From: Candidatus Ruthenibacterium merdavium
Lineage (GTDB): Bacteria > Bacillota > Clostridia > Oscillospirales > Ruminococcaceae
DNA: 64,000 nucleotides
Reading direction: 5' to 3'
Assembly: GCA_019119935.1 (NCBI GenBank)
Contig: DWWA01000008.1
Location: forward strand, 1-64,000
The notes under the pieces were generated by a model, which saw only the letters and a program-made list of their open reading frames with translations, was not told the origin of the DNA and made no database searches. Positions 26,801 to 36,149 of this stretch are shown one piece after another. The translations under genes were made by a program, and so were the position numbers. Position 1 is the stretch's first letter. Each line of letters opens with the position of its first letter.

Positions 26801-28282
26801 TATGATGGCGGCGTGGTAGTTCTTCCGAGCAACAACGTGCATTTGGAAATTCGGCGCTATGTGCAGCCGGATAACAACGGCGGCAGCGGAACTTATTATA
26901 AAGTTCCAAGCTTTACCGATGGCCCGCTGTTCCGCGTGGAGGAGAATGGCCAGTTGACGATTGAAGGAAGCGTTGTTGTGAATGGCCACTCTGAGCCGCT
27001 GTTAGGCAAAGATGTGCCGCCTGCACAGAAAGTAAGCAACGGCGTTTCGGTAACGGCGCCTCTCGTTCAGGTTTTGAGCGGAGGAACGTTCGACTTGAAC
27101 ATTGATTCAAAAACAGGTGAACGTGCATCGCTGATTGATAACAATAACACAGCGGCGCTTGGAACCGGACAAACACGAATGGAAGGCGGTGCAATTAACA
27201 ACAAGGGCAGTGTTATCTTAAACGGCGGTGTGCTGGATAACAACAAAGCAGCTCTTGTTGCAAGCCCGGGTATTACTGCACAGGGCAGCGCGGACGGCGT
27301 TTATCAAGCAGGCGATATGACGGTGAGCGCTTATCCGCAGGGCTTGGAGGGCCAGTCGATCTTCCTTGCCAGCGATGTGAGCGAAAATGACGACGGAGAA
27401 ACCAACTTTATCGGCGACCATATTCTGACGATGGACATGCGCTTGAAGGAGGAGGTGGACTCTGCGAGCAAGAAACTGACATACTCGCTCGATATGGACA
27501 ACGCGGTGCCCGGCCGACAGGTCATTTCCTATCCCGGCGACAGCCAGGTGGATTCCGAGCACAGCAGCTACATTTTAGGGAAAACCGTTCATGAAGAGCT
27601 GTTCTTAGTGGAATCGGAAGACACTTCCGGCAATTTGGAATTGCAGGATTGGACCGTTTTAAACGTTTCCGTTCCGGAAGAAGTATTCCTTGCGGTGTAT
27701 GAGCATCATAACCGCGATGACGGTGCGCCCTACGGTTCCGGTGCATATACACAGGCCGGCCGCGCTGATGTGGACGGTGCTCAGTACGGTGTGCCGGAGT
27801 ATACCATCACAAACAACGGCTTGTATGGGGCAAAGGTAACCGTGACAGGGTTTATCCAGAAAGACTGGCAAAAGGATACCAGCCCAAGCGGTATGCAGCT
27901 TGCTCAAAGCACGACGGATCTTTCAAGCGCCAGCCCCTTGCTCTATATGGCTCTGACGAAATCTTCGGAAACCGAAGAGCAGGGAAATCAGTTTGCAAAT
28001 TTGGCAGAAGCTTCGCTGAAAGCAAAAACGTCGGAGCTTTCCGTTACACTGGGCACGCTGCAATCGAAAGAACACGGCAGCTTTGCCTTTAAAGCGGCTG
28101 CAAACGCGGCGTTTATGGATCTGTGGACGGACACCGGATTCCCGGTTTCCTCGCTCGGAACCGCACAGGATCGCAGGGACTACATGAGAAATAAAGATGC
28201 TTTGGGACAGACCTCTTTGAACAAGGCTTCAGCACAGTTTAAGCTGACCTACCGAATTGAGATTGACCCCGCTCGGCGCTAG
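14873..28282 (+). CDS. Giant beta-helix surface protein, 4469 aa
   Basis: Signal peptide 1-26. A low-complexity Ser/Ala/Pro/Thr region follows (about residues 75-400), including a duplicated RVDLDLPLVQ and twelve 10-residue repeats. Then come about eight modules, each opening with a strand like IYVDPERGDDSYDG and a PxxAVKT-type segment; they begin near nt 16306, 17101, 17920, 20576, 22722, 24371, 25411 and 26619. Within modules, GG-rich turns (GGGIYG, TMSGGSITNN, VTLSGGTIRGN) indicate right-handed parallel beta-helices (DUF1565-like). The C-terminal 210 residues (NVSVPEEVFLAVYEHHN to FKLTYRIEID) resemble the domain of the small secreted proteins of this operon. No LPxTG, no membrane helix: attachment must be by another route, perhaps through that C-terminal domain. 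Probable adhesin or fibre protein. Confidence 0.9.
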   Translation: MKLRTRLAAMVLTILLTAQLPVSVFANSAASTAQTQGQIVVTDENGQEQILTAEQLQSGENLPENIVINNETTQTQETETAAPASESAPAASDSAPAADSTSTPAASESAPAANSTSASAASESAPAASSASAPAASESTPTASSEERVDLDLPLVQNTDDKTQRVDLDLPLVQATDTTGNRVEETVSVNQAASSDRSVPSDEEEEKEEVLPYIYWNPGEGYDVDPSYLETHKAESDSTSSSTSESVSESESTGESASASQSASASDAASQSVPVSGGTSESGSASGSTSESVPVSGGTSESVPASGSTSESVPVSGDTSESVPASGSTSESGSASGSTSESVPASGSTLESVPASGSTSVSTPAPSSTPESVPAPGSAAVSTPAPSSTPEAAQVPGTDAAAEPAPQPVHEAAPEAGLVEQAGQVLDNLSPVQTAHAADTLEPEQEKGFFAGVLEWLSWLFSPITRFFKDLAAFALSSNYVPAGDDANTGRSPLAPVKSFDAAMQRARELSAELGITMDQVTIYMMNPLEIKTGQQVDINTNMAILKAWEGRNYDSDMLFYLTGGTLSVNNTVMTPRAIDPANMQDAAKTLVWLYGGTMVLQSNVSAYGGFVLDFYQQESARVWNAAASLAAQKYETPVIRLGESFAPVGMGYALQFKESDREIDQLELVQAPYADEAKMQEYAKSFTVTGETASEWEYEVMAQQQAQAQQAPARARRMARMAVQDGGKTSASASLYAVRASGVVIYWNPGGQLTINGSTYPAGSDVDRTGLAPSAPLKTLTMAIEMAKKNNTTRIVCMRTLEINKSTANTVILEKYLPYDEGTNTFQLHSDLISGVPVDLMNWDQGLPILNAADGYNLSIQNVTLQGYATETTNRVGNLLTVGVGSTVTLNDRASVIGGSYIQVAFHAAAGEKPNPIMVNSQTGVSATIYASGIAFAPHFSGTPLVQATEELVNTVFKGDKAAAGKALAPNFALDKANTTPSTEGGQNQVIWSLEQSVTADQEHTLVLTAAKDYSAIYVDPERGDDSYDGITCEFPVKTVDRALALLQENVPDMIEKRTQAYEGGANPTDIDDNYPLPGLILICSTVEINDAQNWNWSQYHWEDYNGQEVRPVIMAHDDAADGATGKLHTRPEYLLRVGAGGSLTLGEGVRIGRSLPDSDSITSDVSVLKTNVINVVDGGSLTLTSNAELFGTSEVEEDLVAAANLYKTYPGVAIVAGVKTAFHWSSNVSRQTTTAATVTLDSSWTGAIHGFSRGVLLCGQDVTMTMDAGDIYGNKNNYTGAGVSLFQGAQFTMNGGKIRDNYAGVGAGVLVDGYQWKTGEKVTKFAMKAGAITGNTIDCYTPSDYTDHMGGAGVQTHYGEFEMGTKGADNSLCVVSGNCLRRRRGIKYNNVLGVGISIRNDRTSDTKQPSFIMHSGTVSGNLVDDQPDLNLGQYLYVYGIGIGTYSVSSLLIEGGEISENRLKNLYNYQTSYECYFFGAGMHVGAPSVVPNIVIRNLTVKNNSLSEDYGTVQARYVYFYGGGLSFSYGLSDHTNNPVVLLENVQVLDNAVKTRARGNTIAYGGGIDFQGSTGGYASDAARLLNVTVRGNQAADGGGIYGSFHWAKNLTVTENTAVSGNGGGWHTGYASSGYAQRQVIVEDSVFTKNTANNGGGIYLTYVSRDGYTYTITESAPGKTKIQDNTASSYGGGVYMNPYSTKNLYYFDFTSEWNNTVTANAPNTRGQNLYVSNLYNAAVYLLQGTFLGTDSIRILPTTGDYNGTLALDMAKVKFTPDEEGQSAIYLNHPNGTITLLAAGSSASPLHLTINEQNFNAGNVIFKPGNVDKLEIGGLSKNEAQQGGYEAVAKPYSYPKLTDASQSSKEGEAWSDYITLTGTPVRTQLGAVADVSDETLTNLALIGEGVYLDGMNGKDTNTGLSPKEAVKTWEKAAQLMEQYQQKPPMETQKTTGFQPIIWMCGPVTLEKDAGGKEITLSLPQSVVSETYQEYEKSQSRTPERAAAKRFASNNLPLFYLEDGAVVNVTNLRVDGNSAALTNALETSVSFYVKSGGLLKVGDGARIYESYGPNVSLYGGSLEVDQSFTPAQTDAENDEKYGVQISSYSKRYGSYWGAVSFASDHSSALLKGNAYLGNTSASSGYDVIFHVTADHASITMQGDSIIRGSYGIYRYYRRNIKVHLKDNALMDGYKYVIYTYNAYDNDRIPGLFEMTLEGKSHARANSGNSFWFEYGPQTAAKISLYDEAQITGSWVPDSTYQSTGYQKGSMSIIMGRQGGEDAPVINVSGTLSWIGGQLYLEMNANAQLKGAVSFTGLSAPVATDVGKPETYGVVMRDNASIVSSNYSYGVELYMYYFNNNNSINKSWDKTTPFTIHLTDNASIGHSSNTTGFSPIRVEQYISGSAATEQTIKDRYMMGDDQTIVLSGNAKLKGYGYYGAICFYSSMDSSVNVDPDDVTPISTVIFKDNAGVEQTTSTLNSSSYSNYPLISARKVVLQGNVSLPKVGNQAVNTSIYGQGASVKAWEMELDGTAEVKGPIWLLGKNVADGTTGNITLTAPIASTADTGRYQLHLAANYMGQIVVAPGGTVADASIYLDCFTKLAAEGEAADVDLKAMKPNIVLDRQWNVYLSTNGNDTNDGSTPQKAVRTFTRAKEILTTIEGYGNGSNIIIPDNLTIQNHDKTWSFEAGGVLTSATGEKWKPSVRRMDGIIYTMPLITVSAGAYSTAAANGKAITAEEAAAPVVFENITIDNGGSGGKFALSGAGYNQYNFSMVYVDTGELSREVQLGENVVLHNLDYDMSTNIAGSTSLSDGWQVGGFALNITSGKVTLDGAVIEDFSVKNYYHDSSSYSYIEHTSIISVNGTKAALEMREGAIRNNLLDIKYRRNYVQSNATAILAVADGATFDMSGGEFSGNTLQGPLWTIPGNSYAGSADNQRTSVGVICLSGSGSAMTLSGGKITGNTNRLGIDETPAKKNFGDVENIITVGSQGSNGGNESSGVYQGCTFTMSGGSITNNTARYGSAFALLNGTVTLSGGTIRGNESVAPIPTEGEPTGWKAEYCPIFVSNFRTTRLNLQGSACVADDPFYLQPGRQIVLTDQLRQTNRLYEIYTGTGATPAGNLVVIPDGDVILDATAYLHNFHAHAAGMVLDRGRENIQVTTQLGQMNEQKCLVQMKAVFVNGDQGTDPDSVDLSVPQNTLGRNTDNPVQTFDAAKAIGQALCYEGEDPAEHASHRNHYVVYATGTVYNDLYEGQVTDTTGVYTKNEDASNFVFSFDGAAYMCRYTGWALCMGNGLHKAGSYCYDSLIKIRESTGTTTLKNIILRGRREVDSTDNNGETLVVVGSGSKLVLTEGAGLERNNVAGSRPSAADPSLMEPINTKGGGVRVEAGGEMLMDSGIIDITCTAITGSSIYLTGKEDAKEAAKLTLQNKVNIGGEIYLGGQQGYDTPILVDKTFAPTQSVAIGLQGDYNLKPVVQWTDDTEVTEEMLKLFTFSTSITALYEVLPGNVSNPGQKNNAIVLNLRNILYLDPDNGDDKNDGKTPEKAIKTIGHIYDMFQDAGSVPGVLVFVMNPIEVPDGTLLAITNGSVQQGMTKKYISIYYEGAEETGFDTTVGIHHSDNEKQIQSQLYFKRYVKTSDAEIPENYDAETNLKELFIVKGQLQLNGVYLDGHSNATESTYPGQSAPGIAAKAPLVRVDDIGSAQFLAGELKRHQLGDRSYQAGNTLFTNNVNNNLKTKILPGTNGVVEGSSAGIEILSSGTDQGFEKEKRGKVVLLNTQFVNLKLGENESGKGIIGGSDVYQNGEITISHNVYFEGNVFLEGNGRNGDTEEDRISRQTSRWLGISAYGSPVAGAFELLVRDAYHNRRMVKYPYSTSNTIPQDEISYYMLTSELSRYFTLMNELIAPNTSEEDFLGTGENTLWLRVPQAVYIDPENGVDTNNGQYPETAVKTLQMAFERMRGLSAKVLYVVNTIPIDGVSFIYPTGYSYDGGVVVLPSNNVHLEIRRYVQPDNNGGSGTYYKVPSFTDGPLFRVEENGQLTIEGSVVVNGHSEPLLGKDVPPAQKVSNGVSVTAPLVQVLSGGTFDLNIDSKTGERASLIDNNNTAALGTGQTRMEGGAINNKGSVILNGGVLDNNKAALVASPGITAQGSADGVYQAGDMTVSAYPQGLEGQSIFLASDVSENDDGETNFIGDHILTMDMRLKEEVDSASKKLTYSLDMDNAVPGRQVISYPGDSQVDSEHSSYILGKTVHEELFLVESEDTSGNLELQDWTVLNVSVPEEVFLAVYEHHNRDDGAPYGSGAYTQAGRADVDGAQYGVPEYTITNNGLYGAKVTVTGFIQKDWQKDTSPSGMQLAQSTTDLSSASPLLYMALTKSSETEEQGNQFANLAEASLKAKTSELSVTLGTLQSKEHGSFAFKAAANAAFMDLWTDTGFPVSSLGTAQDRRDYMRNKDALGQTSLNKASAQFKLTYRIEIDPARR
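15679..16038 (+). repeat. 30-bp tandem repeat, about 12 copies
   Basis: Period exactly 30 bp, in frame, encoding SESVPxSGxT-type decapeptides. The first nine copies (to about 15948) are nearly identical, the last three diverged to Pro/Ala-rich variants. It lies in the stalk-like N-terminal region of the giant protein and could change copy number by slippage without breaking the frame. Confidence 0.9.
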
Positions 28283-28311
28283 TTTGCCGAAAGCAGATTT
28301 TGCACTCAACA

Positions 28312-28353
28312 ACAAACAAAAAAGAGCTTATCGCAAGGTAGGCTCTTTTTTGT
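28312..28353 (+). terminator. Terminator of surface operon
   Basis: ACAAAAAAGAGC and TA pair with TA and GCTCTTTTTTGT around TCGCAAGG, followed by a T-tract. About 30 bp after the giant gene. Confidence 0.85.
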
Positions 28354-28461
28354 TTTGCTGAAAAAAGAGGAAAGGCGCAGGCCCTTTGGGGGTGAGCGCT
28401 GCAAAGAAAAGGCGGGTGATTTTATTTGTATAAAAATTTTCAAAAAACAAAATTTTTCTCG

Positions 28462-28490
28462 TTGAATTTGCTTGTCCGATGTGTCATAAT
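28462..28490 (+). promoter_or_regulatory. Promoter of GH2 gene
   Basis: TTGAAT (28462-28467), 17-bp spacer, CATAAT (28485-28490). Upstream is an A/T-rich palindrome (AAAAATTTT...AAAATTTTT, about 28434-28458). The intergenic region 28354-28622 otherwise shows no gene. Confidence 0.55.
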
Positions 28491-28601
28491 TGATTCAGAT
28501 TCCCTGCATCAGCCGAGCGAAATCGGCACAGAAAAAAGCCTTCGAAAGCCGAAGCAAAGCGGGGCTTTTGAATTTCATATGTGAAACATTTTGACAGATA
28601 A

Positions 28602-31613
<3,012 letters not shown>

Positions 31614-31634
31614 CAAATCGCCCGCAGGAATTTT

Positions 31635-31664
31635 CACACTTTTGAAAAAAGAAGTGTTTTTTAC
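31635..31664 (+). terminator. Terminator after GH2 gene
   Basis: ACACTT and AAGTGT form a short stem with a purine loop followed by TTTTTT. Modest stem, good tail. Confidence 0.55.
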
Positions 31665-31712
31665 ACAAATTCGACATATCGCTGGGATATGATACTGTTA
31701 CAGGGGAATATC

Positions 31713-31747
31713 AAGGCGGCGCGCCCCCGGCGCGCCGCTTTTCCCTT
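31713..31747 (+). terminator. GC-rich hairpin with T-tail
   Basis: GCGGCGCGCC pairs perfectly with GGCGCGCCGC across a CCC loop, followed by TTTTCCCTTTTC. It lies 90 bp before the response-regulator gene and could be a second terminator or an attenuator in its leader. Confidence 0.65.
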
Positions 31748-31834
31748 TTCTGCAATATTTTTACAAACGCTTTAATCCCCAGCACCGTGAAGCACACGCG
31801 GGGCATAACCGGACAACAACGGGAGGAATTCGAT

Positions 31835-32521
31835 ATGGCAAAAATTTTGATTGTAGACGACGAACCGCGTATCCGTGCGTTAATTCGTGAGCATTTGCAG
31901 CATGACGGGTTTACCTGTGAAGAGGCAACCGACGGCTCTGCTGCGCTGGCGGCGCTTTCCGTCGGCGGCATTGACCTTGTGATTTTGGACATCATGATGC
32001 CGTTTGTAGACGGCATGACGTGCCTAAAAGAGATGCGCAAGCGCAAAATTGATACGCCGGTTATTATGCTTACCGCGCGCGGCGAGGAATATGACAAGCT
32101 GGCGGGTCTTGAAAACGGCGCAGATGACTATGTGGTGAAGCCCTTCAGCCCGCGTGAGCTGGTGGCGCGCGTAAAAGCTGTTTTGGCGCGCACGATGCCG
32201 CGCGCGCAAAGCACACCGGAAAGCATTGTGTTTGGTGACCTTGTGATTGACACGGCCTCTCACAGTGTAAAGATTGCGGGAGAGGAAGCGCCGCTCACCC
32301 CGAAAGAATTTGATCTGCTTGTCTTTTTAACGCAGAATAAGGGCATTGCCCTCAGCCGTGAACGCATTTTGCAGCAGGTGTGGAACTACGACTACTACGG
32401 CGAAGACCGCACGGTGGATACACACATTAAAATGCTGCGCGGACACCTCGGCAAATACCGCGACAACATTGTGACGGTGTGGGGTGTCGGCTACAAATTT
32501 GATCCTGAGGTAAAAACGTGA
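31835..32521 (+). CDS. OmpR-family response regulator
   Basis: 228 residues from ATG 31835 (GGGAGGA upstream). Receiver domain 1-120 with VDDE at residues 7-10, phospho-acceptor Asp52 (LVILDIMMP), conserved Thr (MLTARG) and Lys (VVKPFSPREL). A winged-helix DNA-binding domain fills the C-terminus (PLTPKEFDLLVFL, RTVDTHIKMLRGHLG). It overlaps the kinase gene by 4 bp, so the two proteins form one two-component system. Target genes are unknown. Confidence 0.95.
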   Translation: MAKILIVDDEPRIRALIREHLQHDGFTCEEATDGSAALAALSVGGIDLVILDIMMPFVDGMTCLKEMRKRKIDTPVIMLTARGEEYDKLAGLENGADDYVVKPFSPRELVARVKAVLARTMPRAQSTPESIVFGDLVIDTASHSVKIAGEEAPLTPKEFDLLVFLTQNKGIALSRERILQQVWNYDYYGEDRTVDTHIKMLRGHLGKYRDNIVTVWGVGYKFDPEVKT

Positions 32522-34128
32522 AGCGAAAACAACAGGCGCACGGCCAGGCATGCGCCTGCCCGGTGCTCACGCCGTCCATCACCTTGAAGCTGACGCTGTT
32601 TATGGTGGGGCTTATCGGTCTGCTTTTGGCGCTGGTGTGGGTGCTGAATGTTCAGCTGCTGGAATTCTTTTACAACAACCGGATTCTCAGCGATTTGAAC
32701 CGCACCGCCGATGCCTTTGTAGAGCTGGTAGATACCGCCGGAAAGGTGGAAGGCGGAAAGCCCGGCTTAGACTACAGCGAGGATTTCCTTGAACACTTTT
32801 ACGAGAAGGATTATGAAGCCCTTTTGGCAGGCAAGTGCATCGAAGTGGCAAACCCGCAGGGACAATGGGTATTCGGCGGTCACTTTTTGGCTTCTAATGC
32901 CTGCCTGATTCATCCGGTAGAGCAGTCGATGTTCGGGGGAGAGAAAATCTCTTGGGACAATAAAAACTCCGCGGCGCTGCGCGTGCGCACGCAGCAGCTC
33001 GGCGACGACCATTTTACCATTGAAAACGGTTCCGAGCGGCAAAAAGTGGTGTGCCGCCGCACGCAGAGCGGATATACGGTAATTGTTTCCACGGATCTTG
33101 AGCGAATCGGACAGGCCGGGCAGGTCATCGGCCTGCAAATGCCGGTGATTGCCGCCGTGCTTTTGCTGTTCGCGGTGGCGGGAGCTTATTGGTTCAGCCG
33201 CTGGTTTACACGGCCGGTGATGCAGCTGTCGCACGCGGCGCGTGAGATGGCGCGCGGCAACTATAACGTGCGTGTGACCCCGTGCGGAAACGATGAAATC
33301 GGCATGCTGGCGCAGGACTTCAACGCCATGGCGGGCGAGGTGGCGCGTGCCAACGAGCTTCAGCGCGATTTGATTGCGAACGTCAGCCATGATCTGCGCA
33401 CGCCCTTAACGCTGATTAAGGGCTACGCCGAAACGATGCGCGACATCAACGGGGACGACCCTGAAAAGCGCAACGAGCAGCTGGAAATCATCGTCGATGA
33501 AACCGACCGGCTTTCAGCGCTTGTCAACAGCGTGATGGATCTTTCGAAATATTCGTCGGGCACGATTAAGCCGAATAAAGTGCTGTTTGACTTGGCGCAG
33601 ATGTGTGACGAGGTGGGCTGCCGCTATGAAAACATCTGCGAGCAAAGCGGCTGTCATCTGCAAATTGAGGCCGACAAGGAGTGCATGGTTTATGCCGACC
33701 CGGACAGCCTCCAGCGCGTGATTCACAACCTGCTGGCCAACGCTTTGCACCATGTCGGTGAAGACGGCTTTTTAGCGCTGCGCGCCATTCCGCAGGAAAG
33801 CGGCGCGGTGCGCGTTGAGGTGGAAGACCACGGCGCAGGCATCCCGAAAGAGGATTTGCCGTATATCTTTGACAAATACTACCGTTCGCGCGCCGACGCG
33901 GGCAAAGTGGGAACCGGGCTGGGCCTTTCCATTACCAAAGCGATTTTGGTGAGCCATGGGTTTGGCTTCGGCGTAGCGAGTGAGCCCGGCAAGGGCAGTA
34001 CCTTCTGGTTTGAAACGCTTCCCGTGCGCCCTGCGGCAAAGCCGGCGCCCAAAAAGCCGGAGCGCATTGGAAAGATGCCAAAGAAAGAGCCGGAAAAAGA
34101 ACCTGAAAATCCGACGCAAACGCCTTGA
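32518..34128 (+). CDS. Sensor histidine kinase
   Basis: 536 residues from GTG, overlapping the regulator stop. Membrane helix 1 is near residues 23-45, an outside sensor domain of about 155 residues, helix 2 near 203-226, HAMP to about 280, HisKA with His291 (NVSHDLRTPLTL), and HATPase with N-box (NLLANALHHV), DHGAGI and GTGLGLSI. The Pro/Lys-rich tail after 505 is uncharged-signal-free and probably disordered. The outer domain has no recognised ligand fold. Partner of the OmpR regulator just upstream. Confidence 0.95.
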   Translation: MKRKQQAHGQACACPVLTPSITLKLTLFMVGLIGLLLALVWVLNVQLLEFFYNNRILSDLNRTADAFVELVDTAGKVEGGKPGLDYSEDFLEHFYEKDYEALLAGKCIEVANPQGQWVFGGHFLASNACLIHPVEQSMFGGEKISWDNKNSAALRVRTQQLGDDHFTIENGSERQKVVCRRTQSGYTVIVSTDLERIGQAGQVIGLQMPVIAAVLLLFAVAGAYWFSRWFTRPVMQLSHAAREMARGNYNVRVTPCGNDEIGMLAQDFNAMAGEVARANELQRDLIANVSHDLRTPLTLIKGYAETMRDINGDDPEKRNEQLEIIVDETDRLSALVNSVMDLSKYSSGTIKPNKVLFDLAQMCDEVGCRYENICEQSGCHLQIEADKECMVYADPDSLQRVIHNLLANALHHVGEDGFLALRAIPQESGAVRVEVEDHGAGIPKEDLPYIFDKYYRSRADAGKVGTGLGLSITKAILVSHGFGFGVASEPGKGSTFWFETLPVRPAAKPAPKKPERIGKMPKKEPEKEPENPTQTP

Positions 34129-34166
34129 CGGTGTGCCGGAATACGCAAACGGCACGTGCACATATG

Positions 34167-34213
34167 ACAAAACCTCCTGTACGCAAGAAAAAGCCGCACA
34201 GGAGGTTTTTTTG
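34167..34213 (+). terminator. Terminator of two-component operon
   Basis: AAAACCTCCTGT pairs with ACAGGAGGTTTT, loop AC-rich, then T7. It also faces the convergent DUF5808 gene. Confidence 0.9.
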
Positions 34214-34235
34214 TGAAATGAACAAGATGAAATTC

Positions 34236-34436
34236 TTACTGCCGAAAGAAAAAAGAAAGAACCGCAAGCACTGCCGCCGCTCCGGCGCCCAGTGCCCAAG
34301 CGCGAGGGTTTGCAAAGTTGATGGTCCAAGCCCAAAGCCCCGGGCGCTTTTGCACAAAAACACGGGAGTCATCGGGATTGTAATAGATGCGCCCGTGCCA
34401 GTGCTTGTCCTTTTGGTTTTTTTGCTGTTTTTTCAT
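34236..34436 (-). CDS. DUF5808 small membrane protein
   Basis: 66 residues from ATG 34436 (GAAAGGAG upstream); the longer upstream frame is not credible. The stretch IYYNPDDSRVFVQKRPGLW followed by TINFANP matches DUF5808, a domain of short membrane proteins in Firmicutes. One C-terminal helix (AWALGAGAAAVLAVLSFFF). Function not established. Confidence 0.8.
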   Translation of the reverse strand: MKKQQKNQKDKHWHGRIYYNPDDSRVFVQKRPGLWAWTINFANPRAWALGAGAAAVLAVLSFFFRQ

Positions 34437-34585
34437 GGCGCGAGCTCCTTTCAAGGGACATTTGTGTACACGGCGGGAAGGCAGACAAGCGTGAACACAA
34501 TGAAACTGTTTTCGACAAAAAAAGAGAAATTTCACGCAATAAAAAGGGATGTTAAAACGTATTAGAGGAAAAGGGGAGGATAACC

Positions 34586-35083
34586 ATGCCGTCAAGCGTA
34601 CAGCACGTCGTTTATGACGCGCAGGAGGTATTGCAATGTTACGGCGACTTAGTATTGCGCACCGCGTTTATGATGCTGAAAAACCGAGCCGACGCCGAGG
34701 ATGCGGCGCAGGAGGTATTTTTGGCGTTTATCCGCACAAAGCCGGAGTTTGACAGCGCCGAGCATCAAAAGGCGTGGTTTTTGCGCGTGACGATGAACCG
34801 CTGTAAAAGCGTGCTTCGCAGTGCGTGGCACCGAAAAACACAGGCGCTGGACGAAGCGTTCCCCGAAGAGGATTTTACCGAGCGGGAAACCGGCGTGATG
34901 CAAGCGGTGCAGCAGCTTTCGCAAAAATACAGAGCCGTAATTTATCTTTATTACATTCAAGGTTATGACACCACTGAAATTGCACGGATTTTAGACGTGC
35001 CGCAAAATACAGTGCTCAGCCGCATGGCACGTGCGCGAAAGCAGCTGAAAACAATGCTGGAAGGGGGAATGGACGATGTTTGA
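34586..35083 (+). CDS. ECF-type RNA polymerase sigma factor
   Basis: 165 residues, ribosome site GGGGAGG. Region 2 has NRADAEDAAQEVFLAF (core-binding and -10 recognition) and region 4 has YDTTEIARILDVPQNTVLSR (-35 recognition). No region 1 or 3, as expected for the ECF group. It overlaps the next gene, a single-pass membrane protein, by 8 bp, the usual place of an anti-sigma factor. I looked for a GAAC-type autoregulatory promoter upstream and found none convincing. Confidence 0.9.
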   Translation: MPSSVQHVVYDAQEVLQCYGDLVLRTAFMMLKNRADAEDAAQEVFLAFIRTKPEFDSAEHQKAWFLRVTMNRCKSVLRSAWHRKTQALDEAFPEEDFTERETGVMQAVQQLSQKYRAVIYLYYIQGYDTTEIARILDVPQNTVLSRMARARKQLKTMLEGGMDDV

Positions 35084-36122
35084 AAACGACTTTCGAAGTG
35101 CCGCGGAAAAAATAACGGCAAGCGAAGCTTTTCGCGCCGAAACGCTGGAGCGGATGAAAAAAGCCGAAGGGGAACGTGCAGTGCGGCCGTATCTGCGGCT
35201 GGCACGTCAAAAGCGCAGTTCACGCATGTGGGGCACTGCCTGCGCGGCGGCGCTGGTACTGGCGGCCATTCCGGTGGTGTGGCAGGTGTGGAACACACCT
35301 TCTTTGCCGCAAAGCGGCGCGGACGCGCAGAGTCAGCCGATGCCGCAAACGGCGCAGGCCGAGGCGTTTGCCGCCCCCCAGCCTGCGGCACTGCCTAAAG
35401 AGCGCTCGATGGTGAGCGCACAGCAGCACAATGACGCCGCGGCGGGCGAAGACCTCGCCGCTTCCATGAACCCCACGGCCGGTTTAACGTCGGAGGAGCT
35501 TCCCGATGCCCTGCCGGTCTACTACGAACCCGTGCAGGAGGACGAAAAAGTTGTGTTAGAGCGCACCGCCAAAGCGCTGGGCGTGTCGGTGGACGCTTAT
35601 GAAGAAACCGGACAAGAAGTTTACGCCGCTTCGGGTGAGTGGAAACTGTCCGTTCGCAGTGATGCGGTGCGTGTAGAGGCGCAGGACGCGGTTTTAATTC
35701 CGCTGGAGCAGAGTTTTTCCCTGGGGCAGGCCGTAGAGGCTTATGCCGAACGTCTTTCCGGCACAAGCGTATGGAAGTGGGACGGCGCTGACACGCAGAC
35801 AGCACAGTGTTTCGACGTTTCGGGCGAAACGCTGGAACAGCGCCTTTATCATTACTGCTTTGACCGTTTGACCATTGAGATGGACGAGAATGGCAACGTT
35901 AAGGCACTGGAATGCCGGGTGCCGCAGCTTCAGCGCGGCGAAACGGTAACCCTTTTGTCCGTGGAACAGGCGCAGAGCGCCGCTTCGCTGAAAGAGCAAA
36001 GCATCCGAAGCCACGAGATTTCTTACCGCCGTGATGAGGCCGGCGTATGGTCGCCCGTCTACGTTTTTTATACAGACGATGCACAGAGCGAGCCGCTTTA
36101 TGTTGATGCGGTGCAAAAATAA
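35076..36122 (+). CDS. Membrane protein, probable anti-sigma partner
   Basis: 348 residues. Residues 1-50 are a charged cytoplasmic part (KITASEAFRAETLERMKKAE), then one transmembrane helix (MWGTACAAALVLAAIPVVW), then a large outer region with an Ala/Gln/Pro-rich linker and two folded halves. The N-terminal part resembles the sigma-binding end of Clostridia anti-sigma proteins in placement, but lacks a zinc-type H-x3-C-x2-C motif. Role inferred from overlap with the sigma gene. Confidence 0.65.
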   Translation: MFENDFRSAAEKITASEAFRAETLERMKKAEGERAVRPYLRLARQKRSSRMWGTACAAALVLAAIPVVWQVWNTPSLPQSGADAQSQPMPQTAQAEAFAAPQPAALPKERSMVSAQQHNDAAAGEDLAASMNPTAGLTSEELPDALPVYYEPVQEDEKVVLERTAKALGVSVDAYEETGQEVYAASGEWKLSVRSDAVRVEAQDAVLIPLEQSFSLGQAVEAYAERLSGTSVWKWDGADTQTAQCFDVSGETLEQRLYHYCFDRLTIEMDENGNVKALECRVPQLQRGETVTLLSVEQAQSAASLKEQSIRSHEISYRRDEAGVWSPVYVFYTDDAQSEPLYVDAVQK

Positions 36123-36149
36123 CGCAGTATCAAAACGGAAAAAGCATTT

